Position numbers and translations under genes: made by a program. Below are positions 55,243-64,000 of a stretch of 64,000 nt of DNA, one piece after another. The stretch's first letter is position 1. Each line of letters starts with the position of its first letter. The notes below the pieces were generated by a model that worked only from the letters and a program-made list of their open reading frames with translations, had not been told where the DNA came from and did not search any database. Origin of the DNA: Saturnia japonica (lineage: Eukaryota > Arthropoda > Insecta > Lepidoptera > Saturniidae); contig CM065316.1 in the NCBI GenBank assembly GCA_033032175.1, positions 3,814,115 through 3,878,114 on the forward strand, read 5' to 3'.

Positions 55243-56989
55243 AAATAGTATGGAATACAGATATACCACCCAGTAACCTAACACTTGTTGTAGTGTTTGT
55301 TACGCGTAATAAGCGTAATTTGAGGGTCGCCAAATACCATCATATAATATTAATACCAACTTTAAAATATTTGTGTATCATTGCGTAGTAATCTCGCGCG
55401 GTATCCAACAGCGCTCGCGTGTAAATATTCAAAGAACGCCCTAAGCTAGTTCACACGACCAGATGGTACCGCCTTGAGTCATACACGGACATTAGTTTAT
55501 CTGTCACGATCTGCTCTGAACGGAGGCTGTGGTTATCACAATTTTACAGATATATTAAGTTTGGCCGTACCCAGGAATATTGGGGTGGGGCAATTATTTT
55601 GAAAAATCATAATGAAATTATAGGTCATGGTACAGCACGTCTGCTCTCTGCGACGATTTCCACCATGATGGTCCATGTTAAAGTCTGCCCATACGGGTAA
55701 GAGGGCTTTCAAGTAACATTTTTCTGTTCCCCCCCCCTCCTCCTTAAACGTAACGTAACACCCAAGTATGCAAGTCAGCATAAGAGCTTTTATAGGCCAA
55801 GAACAGCTGATGATGCAAATCTCCCTGTTTTGAGCACATTTCAAAATATGAACTCACTTTAACAAAACTGACTACTAGTATTGTTTTTAAAATAATAATT
55901 TAAAAAAAACAATGTTACGTAACACATTGTTCGAACCCCCCTCCCACCCTTGTCGTGCATCGTAACTTTTTACAAGAAGCCCCCAAATTGCTTTACTTAA
56001 TTATTGAACGGCCCCTAAGGCTGAGATAAACATCTGTATTGAACCCGAAAATATATAGAATGGTCAGGTATATTATATATTGCTGATCATGACTCAGACC
56101 AGTCAATAATGACAAGGAGGACGATTGGAAGGTCGGCTACCTTTTTGTCAAATTACCGGTCGGGAGCACGTTTCAATCAAATTAGGATTCCATAAAGGAA
56201 TCCCTTAATTCTCGAACTTCGCGTGCCCAGGAGGCTACCGATTACCGAATTCCTAAACCTATTTTTGCCAATGAGCCTCTCGTCCCTCGCTTTTCTCATG
56301 ACTAGGGTCTCGGAGGGGCTAATTGGTGATACGTGATGGTGCATTGATTTCGTTTCGTTTGAATTTTTTTAGTATAATTTCGTATGAAATTATCCGGTGG
56401 TTGTCACATTTTCGAATTCCGTTCACACGAATAAAACGATCGCCGCACGGACGAATTTCAATTTAGGAAGAGTTCGGTTCGTTTTTCAAGTTCATTTTGC
56501 AATGAATTATTTTTTAATGTAATGATTTGTATATTTTAATGAATAATTGGAATGGATCTGAGAAATTGTTAATGATTTTAATATCGATAATAGATTTAAT
56601 GGTACTGACGGTGTATAAATAATTTGTAATTTTTGAAATAAGTACTTAAAACTTTGCAAATTTGAAATTGGAATCGATTATTCGCATCTGTAAACGAATA
56701 TTCAAAACTTAAATCGAATTAAAAATATTACGAATAAAAAAAAACAAGAATAATTATAAATTTTCGAACTGTGAGGAAAATTCGAATATTATTCATATGT
56801 AAATTGTTTTTTTTTTTATCATTTCGTTTTATGCCTAAATATTTTCCTTTCGATAAATAGTAATTTTATTTAAACGGTGTGACGATATAATTATAACTTG
56901 TTGAAATTGAAACAAAAATATTAATACAAGCCATTAGAAAAGGTGTTATTTCTGGGTACGAGGTACTTATCATTACAACTGGCAACCAA
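55243..56989. other. No gene; possible short repeats at 55560-56010
   Basis: A C-rich run (TTCCCCCCCCCTCCTCC) and a segment from GTTACGTAACACATTG to CGTGCATCGTAAC hint at one or two non-autonomous elements, without confirmed ends. The rest is AT-rich. Confidence 0.35.
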
Positions 56990-57030
56990 AGGCGCCGCGC
57001 CGCCCGCCGCGCGCTCCGGCCGCTGCTGTC
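56990..57030. other. GC-rich patch
   Basis: GGCGCCGCGCCGCCCGCCGC and GCGCTCCGGCCGCTGCTG in AT-rich surroundings. It could be a promoter-proximal segment or part of a repeat; no start site or exon can be shown. Confidence 0.4.
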
Positions 57031-58437
57031 AAAACATAAGTATTGTTGAGTCTTTTATACCTCTCGACTTTTTGTGAATTTCGCAGGTGCAGATTGTATG
57101 AAAAAAGGTTTTTATGGTACTACTTGGGATTTTTTGAGATGCAGTCGAATAAATGAGAACAAAAGGAGTAATTTATAGAATATAATTTTTGACTTAAGCC
57201 TTAGTGTAATTAATAAATGCTTAGATTAGACTAAAAAAAAAATTGTGCTTTTTAAAAAAAAATAAAAATACTTATGTTTGTACTTTTCCAATTCGGCCAA
57301 TTCTTCTTTAAAATAATAATTTGTTCTAAGCTCTAAGCCAGGAATATATTTATTTATACAAATAAATGCTTTAAAGTAGCCATTATTTGTTAACTCCCTT
57401 AAATTATTTTTAAAAAATCCTCTTCTTATTTTCAAAATATAACATTTACCAGTTTTTATTCGTAACAGTTTTGTTTATAAACAATGAACTAAAACATTTC
57501 TTTCTGTTAAGCATTGATCGAAATAATACAAACTGCTAATACTCAAAGATTTTATAACCAATTATGGTGTGTTTGGATTCTCGTGTATAGGATTCAGTTT
57601 GTATTGGTAAATTCGGGCCAAAAAGTAACTTATAGGCCTACTGGCATCGTTTATTTTAAAGTTGTAAGTATATACAGGACTCAAATGACATACCTTGATC
57701 AGACAAGACCAATTATTATATATCTACCTGAATTATCATGAGAATTGTGACCGACTGAATCACGACCACCATACACAGGGAGTAAAAAGGCATAGTTGCA
57801 CGCTTGGCGTGTCCCGTTCCAAAATCAGTCAGTATACATCAATAAAATTATAAGTAAAAAGATGTTTTACTTATAATATCATTGGTATACATTCAGCAAT
57901 CAATCGCAATGGCAGGTTAAAGAGTTTGAAGTCATGTAACAACATATTTCAGCTTAAATGACATGTATCCAGTAGCCTTAGTAAATTAAAATCATATTTT
58001 ATTTTGAAACTCTACAAGGAGGTTTTAATGATTTTATTCTATGAAATCTAGTATGTCCCGTACATAGAGTAAAGTATGGTCCCGTATCAGTCAATCTGAT
58101 ATCTCGACCCTTGCCCATTGAGGCGTAACTAATTAGAATTACCGTTACTTGAAATCCGTAAAGGGGATTAGTTAGAGTACTATTGTTGTTTTTTTCTGTT
58201 GCAAGGTGTTTCTTAGTTGGAGTATTGGGATAATAAGGAATGGAGTATACACAGTGCTCTTTGAATGACGGTCTTAGTAATTTTATGCTTAATTAACAAG
58301 GTATTAGTTAAAGATGGAAATAAATGATTAAATATTGATTGAAGTTAAATATAATGTAACGCGGAACCAAATTAATATAATAATAAATAAATGGAAAAAT
58401 GCAACAAATTTTTCAGAACTGTTGGAGCAATCAATAG
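57031..58437. other. No gene seen
   Basis: Only short, motif-less frames on both strands. Confidence 0.4.
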
Positions 58438-59311
58438 TTTATTTTATTTAGACCCCAAGGAAGCAACTATGAACGTTAAAACACTACCACCGGTCCGCAA
58501 AACATTCTATTAAATAAGATCGCTCACATGGACTACCGAATTCCCGCGCAAATATTGCTCCCCCCGCTCCCGGCTCTTTTAAAGACAAAAATGGTTATTG
58601 TGGGTGTTCCTTAGAAGATAGACGTCTACTCTTGCTAGCTTATTTGTAGGTCTTTTTAATGTCTACAATTATATAGTACATTAATTTGCTATATCTCACA
58701 AGGTTTACTCAGCGTAAGCCATTTAAGCGCCCGAATTGATTCACCATGACCAGTTTTTTTATTTATGTTGAAACCACATTTTTTTTTCTAAAATAAAACT
58801 AGCCTACGTTACTCCCTATAAAATCAGCTATCTACCAGTGAAAGTACCGTCAAAATCGGGACAACTGTTTCGGAGATCACCCGGAACAAACAGAGAGACA
58901 GACAAGCAAAAATTTTAAAAATGGGTTTTTTTGTTATAGGTGTCGTTTAAATTTTTATGTGAATTTAGTAAAAAGCTGTTATTTTGACATTACAAACAGA
59001 CATTTCAATTTTATTAATTGTAAAGATTATCTTTTTAACTGTGTAAACTAATGCTTTCTATGAATAATTATATTATTTTAGTGAATATAGGTACTTACAT
59101 TTTACACAGAAGGAGTCATTTCTAGACAAGGTCCTTTTGACAGTAAAACCTGCTTGACATGGTTCTTGAACTGATTTTCCGGCAAATCGATAATGTGCTC
59201 AGGGATTTTATTAGAGAACCTAACACTATTACCTAAAAAACTTTTATTGGTCTTATTATGTCTAAAAAAGGGAATGACTTTTTTCTGATATAAATAAAAG
59301 TCACAATACAA
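58438..59311 (-). pseudogene. LINE-D 3' end, split by Rep-C
   Basis: The left piece (58438-58515) has AACGTTAAAACACTACCACC and CGGTCCGCAAAACATTCTAT from the 3' untranslated region. The right piece (about 59060-59311) carries the last codons on the minus strand, with HNKTNKSFLGNSVRF, NKIPEHIIDLPENQFKNHV and KQVLLSKG, diverging after that from the usual end. The reverse-transcriptase core is missing. Rep-C lies between the pieces. Confidence 0.72.
58516..59030 (+). repeat. Rep-C copy inside LINE-D
   Basis: GATCGCTCACATGGACTACC, CCCGCTCCCGGCTCTTTTAA, CAACTGTTTCGGAGATCACC and AAACAGACATTTCAATTTTA. It lacks the first 15-20 bp of the family. Confidence 0.7.
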
Positions 59312-59936
59312 TCACAATAAAAACGACATTTTCAAAATCGAAATCTCAATATTTAAAATTAAAATCAGTTTCTGCAAATGATCTCTTAGAAGTTTACGGT
59401 AACAATTATTTACAGTTTGCTAACATACTTTTATGAACAAGTTGAATTAGAGGGTATGAATTATATCAGATGTTATTTCGAAAAGTTTTTTGTTGTAAAC
59501 AAGTTTTTTTTGGTTGCAACTTTAGCTCGATATAAATATTACAGATTATCATAATCTTCGGCCTTGTAGGATGTGTTCAATTCAAAAGGTTTCTGCATCT
59601 ACAAAAGAAAACAATACAGCGTAGTGTTTTAACCTCCATCACAATACATGTGAGTGACTGTGACTGCCCTCATCGCCTCGTGTGAACTCACAAAACGATG
59701 ATAAATTAACAAAAGGGCCGGTTGAGGTGCGCTTGCGCACTGATCCTTTCAAAAACATATTAACGAATAAACAATTTTTATACTTGAACTTTTATTAAAA
59801 TTTTGGTCTATTATTTGTTAATTTAGTAACCGTAGTAGTAGAGAAATGAAAAACTTTGAGGTATTAAAATAATTTAATGGTGTATAAATAAATATTATTT
59901 TTTATCAAATTAATATAATAGTACATTAAGGTACAA
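59312..59936. other. No gene seen
   Basis: AT-rich, featureless. Confidence 0.4.
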
Positions 59937-60034
59937 GTGTGTAATGTTGGTGATTACCGCTGAGGTGCCATTGAGACCCGAGCCGTTAGGTGAGGGTCTT
60001 AAGAGAGCCGAGGACGGTAATCATCAATACACAC
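59937..60034. repeat. Hairpin-forming palindrome with CCCGAGCC core
   Basis: The outer arms GTGTAATGTTGGTGATTACCG (59939-59959) and CGGTAATCATCAATACACAC (60015-60034) are complementary with a few mismatches. Inside, AGACCCGAGCC (59974-59984) and GAGGGTCT (59992-59999) form a shorter stem. The core ACCCGAGCCG...GAGGGT is also found in the palindrome at 63501-63593. Confidence 0.7.
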
Positions 60035-60049
60035 GTGTATCATACGACG

Positions 60050-60463
60050 TTTTTCAACACACTTGTGAAGAAAATAATAAAAAAAAAATCATTTTATTTA
60101 GTACATAAAAAGTTTATTTAGAAAAACAATTAGTAAATGTGCAGTTAGTAAAATTATAATTAACTGTTTTTGATGGCATGGCGGTTTTATCAGATAGATT
60201 ATTTTTTGAAATACTTTCATGTTCTATTGTTATCTGAGATGGTTCATTATTCGTGTAGGTAGGTGAAATCCAATCATTGGATGTACTTGGCGTTTTGCCA
60301 GTAGGATGTGCCTCAGAATCAAGTCTAACTCTTTTTGTGATTTTTGCTCTATAACTCACTTGTGAATAATAGCAATGAAAAAGTATCATTTTGATTACAG
60401 GTGTCATTATGTGCCTAATTGCGGTGATATTAGAGCCACTTTATGAGCAAGTGTGTTGAAAAA
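60050..60463. repeat. 414-bp unit bounded by 16-bp perfect inverted repeats
   Basis: TTTTTCAACACACTTG at 60050-60065 and its exact reverse complement at 60448-60463. It could be a small foldback or MITE-type element; no target duplication is clear. It encloses the small minus-strand frame described next. Confidence 0.6.
60114..60407 (-). other. Unidentified 97-codon frame inside the inverted-repeat unit
   Basis: Reads from MTPVIKMILFHCYYSQ through a hydrophilic Ser/Thr/Asn-rich middle (GKTPSTSNDWISPTY) to FTNCTFTNCFSK. No family recognised. Its start and stop both fall inside the inverted repeats and its low hydrophobicity is unlike random AT-rich translation, but it may still be chance or an exon remnant. 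Confidence 0.2.
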
Positions 60464-61146
60464 TGTATTTATACAACGTTATTATTTTTACATAATAAAA
60501 AATATTATTGATGGCACATTATTATTAATGAAGGTTGATTGTATCATGTCGCACTTCCGTCACATGATGCGCGCGGCTCTCTCAACTTTACCGTGTTATA
60601 AATGCGCCAAAAGAATCACAACTTTAAAAGAAGTATAATATGTGCTGATAAAATTTACGTGTTTTTTTAAATTACAGGAAGCATGTTGGTAAAAGACGGT
60701 ACGTAACGAAACGTGATAATTAGAAGAGTCATAAGAATGAAAGAGGAAAGAGAAGCACTGACGAAATAGAGAGAAAATGAAACAGACTACCATGATTAAT
60801 GAAAAATCACCACTGCAAGTTATGCAGTAATACCGGGAGATATGATTGTAAATATATATTTAAATTAAAGTAAATAGAAAGTAATATTAATGACGTCTAA
60901 TTATAGTATTCAAATTTTGGTCTATAAAATGGAAAAAAGAATTTTCAAGTATCTAAAATATAAATTCGCTGTAAGGTCGCCCGAGACAGACTGAGTGCAC
61001 CGCGCGTAGGGTTGACACTTAAGCATTAAAGTAAACACCCTATTGTGTAATAACGTAATAACGGATAACGGGATTGTACGCTTGCCAAAAAAGTTTGCCC
61101 GTATCAGATTACAATATGTTACGAATATAATGGATTTATATCAATA
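60464..61146. other. No gene; low-copy repeat near 60545-60600
   Basis: ATGTCGCACTTCCGTCACAT and GATGCGCGCGGCTCTC resemble 32855-32900. Otherwise featureless. Confidence 0.4.
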
Positions 61147-61161
61147 ATAATATTACATTAA

Positions 61162-61418
61162 CTGCCTGGTTAGCCTAGTGGTCGTAAGCGTGACTGCTAT
61201 GAGCGAGGTCCTGGGTTCGAATCCCAGGTCGAGCAAAGTGTTATTGGGTTTTTCCTATGAAATTCTCAGTAGCAGCTTGGAGTTTGGTTTCGTGCCCGAT
61301 TAATGGCAATAGGCTCGCCCCCTATTACATGGGACCTAAAAAATACTCGGCGAACTGTGGGTGTACATTAGTACACCTCTGCCTAACCCTTCGGGGAATA
61401 CAGGCGTGATGGTATGGT
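61162..61418 (+). mobile_element. SINE-1, complete copy with 15-bp target duplication
   Basis: Flanked by perfect repeats ATAATATTACATTAA (61147-61161 and 61419-61433). A box TAGCCTAGTGG at 61171-61181 and B box GGTTCGAATCC at 61214-61224 lie in a tRNA-like head. The body carries CAGTAGCAGCTTGGAGTTTG, AATGGCAATAGGCTCGCCCC and CCTAACCCTTCGGGGAATAC and ends TGGTATGGTAT. Transcribed by RNA polymerase III and mobilised by a partner LINE, as SINEs are; the partner is unknown here. The head retains full box consensus, so the copy is likely young. Confidence 0.93.
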
Positions 61419-61433
61419 ATAATATTACATTAA

Positions 61434-62255
61434 TACACATACAATTTCAGCGAACACATACACAAATGATCTATAAAAATAGATTAAAGCTTTGAAAAAG
61501 TCACCAAAAGAGAGTACATTTTATGCAAAACATGCCAACAAAAGGATTGTCGCATTTTTTTTACTTACAAGGGAAAGGTTCTTAAGAGCTACTACATAAC
61601 ATTACATAAACATACTTTCAGGCCTGTATCCCCGAAGATTTGAGCAGAAGTGTACCAATGTACACCCATAATTCACCGTGTATGTTTTTACTACACACTT
61701 CTACTACACTTATCTAAGTATAGCCGTAATAGGGAAAATGTATTTTGATTGAGCAATATAATTCCGTTTGATTATATGTATTTGAAAAAAAAAGAAGAAA
61801 TTAAGACGGTTCTGTGTATAATTAATTTACTATTATTGTAACAATGAAAAGGTTTTTTTAGTGTGTGTTGATTATTTGTTATAATTAATATTTATTCATA
61901 CAATAATAATAATGCTGGCATTTGTAATTTAACAGTTGGACCGTTGGACAAAGGCTTCCTGACGGTCTAATCACCACGCAAATCTATAACGTATTGGCCA
62001 TTTCAGATGTCTAGAAAACCATAGTCTCTTCCATATTTTTCCCAAGTTCAGTGGCACTAGAAGAACATTTCCTAAGCGTTCAAGTTTTCACACAATTTTT
62101 TTCTTCATCCGATAGCGCTACGGCACATAAAAGTAGGTAAATGTACCTATACGAATTAAAAAATAAAATCGCTAGTTGATTCCGGGGCTCGAACTTGCGT
62201 ACCTACAACGAATCATTATTCCGTCCGTTCCACTCGACCACCACGATTTTATATA
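61434..62255. other. No gene; SINE-1 3' scrap at 61612-61700
   Basis: AGGCCTGTATCCCCGAAGAT and AATGTACACCCATAATTCAC are a reversed SINE-1 3' end. The rest is AT-rich and featureless. Confidence 0.5.
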
Positions 62256-62766
62256 TAACTAGCTATGCCCGTGGCCTTGCTCACGTGGACAACAGAATGC
62301 CCGCGCGAATCTTGCTCCCCCCCCCCGGCTATTTTAAAGACAAAAATGCTTATTGTGGGTGTTACTTAGAAAATAGATGTATACTCTGCCGGACTTTTTT
62401 GTAGGTCTTTTTAATGCCTATAATTATGTACTACATTAATTTGCTATATCTCTTATGGTTTACTCAGCATAAGTCATTTAAGCGCCCGAATTGAATCACC
62501 ACGACCAGTTTTTTCTTTTTTTAAATAAAAGTAGCCTTAGTTACTCCCTATATCATTAGTTATCTATCAGTGAAAGTCCCGTCAAAATCGGTCTAATCGT
62601 TTGACCAGACCAAACCCTGAAAAAAAAAACAGACAGACAGACAGATGAAAATTAAAAAAATGGGCTTTTTGTTATAGGTATCGTGTATAATTTCATATGC
62701 ATTTAGTAAAAAACTGTAATTTTAACATTACAAACAGACACTTCAATTTTATTAATGTTATAGATT
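62256..62766 (+). repeat. Rep-C copy
   Basis: AACTAGCTATGCCCGTGGCC, AATCTTGCTCCCCCCCCCCG, GTGAAAGTCCCGTCAAAATC and TTTCATATGCATTTAGTAAA. The CAGACAGACAGACAG repeat is present, while the TTTCGGAGATTACC block is diverged. Confidence 0.7.
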
Positions 62767-63500
62767 ATTTTAATTAAAAAAAAATAGTTTAGCTTTAATG
62801 ATTAAAATTATATGCAAGAATAAAATTTTAATTATCATTTATTACTAGCGATAATCATTAATAAGATGAAAAGTCGTAATTTATTTAATTTATCATTCAA
62901 TTTAGTAAAATGTATTGAAAAACAAAATTGCCAACCCTATAAGTGAAGGCGCCAAAATGCAGCGCCGGCGCATCATGGACGAGAGAACTATTGTTTTCAA
63001 AACACACCACAGCGCGCTGCTTGCTACCTGCGCGCTCCCAATTACCATGACGAATTCTTTTTTATTATTTACTTTTTTTATATTATATCGTTCTGTGAAT
63101 ACGCTTCGTGTGACTAATGCGAAAGAATTTTTGCATGATTGCATTTATAGGTTAGTTTATAAACGAATTGCTAATTCGCGGTCGGTTTGTGTTAATCATA
63201 TTTTACATATCAGTAGAAACACTAAATTTGTAAAAATCTATTATATAAAACATTTTCCAGATAAAAAAAGAGATAAACAAAAAATCACTGTAAATAACTC
63301 ATCACTGATATATCACACAAGAATTATAATATTACATAATTTCATACAGACAAGTATATGAGTAACAAAAATGTTTTGCGAACAAATATCATTTCTGTGC
63401 GGTGTTCGAACCTTGATTTGTCGATTTAAGAATAGATGTATTATTAAACCATACCTATAGTATCTATACGAATTATATATTAAAATAGTATATTACGCAC
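62767..63500. other. No reliable gene
   Basis: A 148-codon plus-strand frame (62915-63361) crosses a GC-richer patch (GGCGCCAAAATGCAGCGCCG) and then a long AT-rich part. It is antisense to another frame over the first half and has no motif. I do not call it a gene. Confidence 0.35.
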
Positions 63501-63593
63501 GAGAAAAGTAGGACATTCACGTCCGCGCGCATGGTTTTCACCCGAGCCGAAGGCGAGGGTGACAATCGCGGGTGGGGATGTCCTACTTTTCTC
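63501..63593. repeat. Palindrome with 16-bp perfect arms and CCCGAGCC core
   Basis: GAGAAAAGTAGGACAT (63501-63516) and its exact reverse complement (63578-63593). The centre has TCACCCGAGCCG and GAGGGTGA, forming an inner stem. Related in design and core sequence to 59937-60034. Confidence 0.8.
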
Positions 63594-63612
63594 CCTAGGT
63601 GCGTTTACAATT

Positions 63613-63794
63613 TTTTTCTCCTCCGGGATGAAAAGTTTATATATTTTATATATAAACACGCAGTTGCTAGGTTACCAGGAGATAAAGTAAAGTACGCGCA
63701 TGCGCACATTTGCCATCTCACCGGGAGAGAATCGGGTACTTTTCTCCAGCGTGACAGGGACTAAAAGTGAACTTTTCATCCCGGAGGAGAAAAA
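63613..63794. repeat. Inverted repeat with 25-bp perfect arms
   Basis: The arm starting TTTTTCTCCTCCGGGATGAA (63613-63637) has its exact inverse at 63770-63794. The loop of about 130 bp has AGTACGCGCATGCGCAC. It directly follows the palindrome at 63501-63593 and shares the word ACTTTTCTCC with it. Confidence 0.8.
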
Positions 63795-64000
63795 TAATTA
63801 AATGTACTTATTATATGGTCTATTTATTGAGGAATGTTATAGGCTAAATAATTTCACGCTATGATCCTAGGGACTGCAGCAGTATTCATGAATGTGAAGC
63901 CATTTGGAAAGCTGTAGCAAGTACGGGAAGTGAAAATAACTATAAATTACACGGATCCTGTGTATCGGCGGGCGGCATGGTGGAGAGTTGGTAGGGTTAA
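63795..64000. other. No gene seen
   Basis: Window edge; moderately GC-rich at the end (GTATCGGCGGGCGGCATGG). No call. Confidence 0.35.

Noticed and set aside
59102..59311. Independent small gene on the minus strand
   Set aside because: Its residues match the C-terminus of LINE-D copies elsewhere in the window.
61162..61240. Possible genuine tRNA gene at the SINE head
   Set aside because: Boxes are good but the sequence continues into a SINE body shared by several copies and is bracketed by a target duplication, so it is a SINE head.
62915..63361. 148-codon plus-strand frame
   Set aside because: No motif, mixed composition, partly overlapped by an antisense frame; long enough to note but not to call.
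1..64000. CRISPR arrays, bacterial operons, ribosome binding sites
   Set aside because: Nothing with regular spacer-repeat structure; the sequence is eukaryotic in style throughout.
1..64000. Endogenous virus or LTR retrotransposon
   Set aside because: No paired long terminal repeats, no protease or integrase blocks and no viral protein motifs were recognised in any of the open frames.

Overview
The window looks like a stretch of insect nuclear DNA, most probably from a moth or butterfly (Lepidoptera). It is AT-rich and has no operons and no recognisable host protein-coding gene. Almost every interpretable segment is a mobile element or a decayed piece of one. The mix points to Lepidoptera by inference: RTE-type LINE tails ending in CAT/ATG microsatellites, mariner, hAT, tRNA-headed SINEs, and the dispersed repeat beginning CTAGCTGTGCCCG. 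The window could be intergenic or lie inside a long intron.

Family nicknames used below are mine. SINE-1: tRNA-headed, A box TAGCCTAGTGG. SINE-2: tRNA-headed, A box TGGCTCAG. Retro-P: poly(A)-tailed retroelement without visible coding, 3' end GTCAGTTCGAAAA. LINE-D: Jockey/CR1-like LINE ending in TTTGA repeats. Rep-C: starts CTAGCTGTGCCCG. Rep-F: starts CTAGCGGTCGCCCA. Rep-G: contains GGTCCAATGCCAGT. Rep-H: starts CTAGCTATGCCCCACGG. Rep-I: contains GGAACTACCAGTCGGATT. Rep-M: a second CTAGCTG family with CCCGTGTACAAAATTTT.

Layout. 0-17 kb: SINE, LINE, RTE and repeat fragments, including a piece of mariner transposase at 9.1-9.45 kb. 17.08-18.33 kb: a full-length but dead mariner. 18-34 kb: mostly featureless AT-rich DNA with scattered repeats, and a truncated RTE LINE inserted into Rep-G at 27 kb. 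34.36-38.15 kb: a nested cluster. A Harbinger-like palindromic MITE is interrupted by a 3.17-kb DNA transposon (34438-37606) and by a truncated Retro-P copy. The transposon has perfect 24-bp inverted termini, an ATTT target duplication, arrays of GGCAATCTCCA-type subterminal repeats and a broken DDE-like transposase. I recall that protein family as DUF7869-type insect proteins, which are usually not annotated as transposases. A second copy of the same MITE at 48.6 kb gives the uninterrupted target site. 38.5-50 kb: truncated LINEs, including one with a 15-bp target duplication and one inserted into Rep-C. 51.03-54.67 kb: a nearly intact hAT-Ac-type transposon with a perfect 8-bp target duplication, whose BED-finger transposase is broken only by one frameshift. 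55-64 kb: featureless DNA, more nested repeats, a textbook SINE-1 with a 15-bp target duplication, and two sets of long palindromes at 60.0 and 63.5 kb that share a core motif.

The genes here do not form a pathway. The story is one of repeated insertion of elements into older elements, which lets the relative order of several events be read from the sequence. The best candidate for an under-described system is the 34.4-37.6 kb transposon family.
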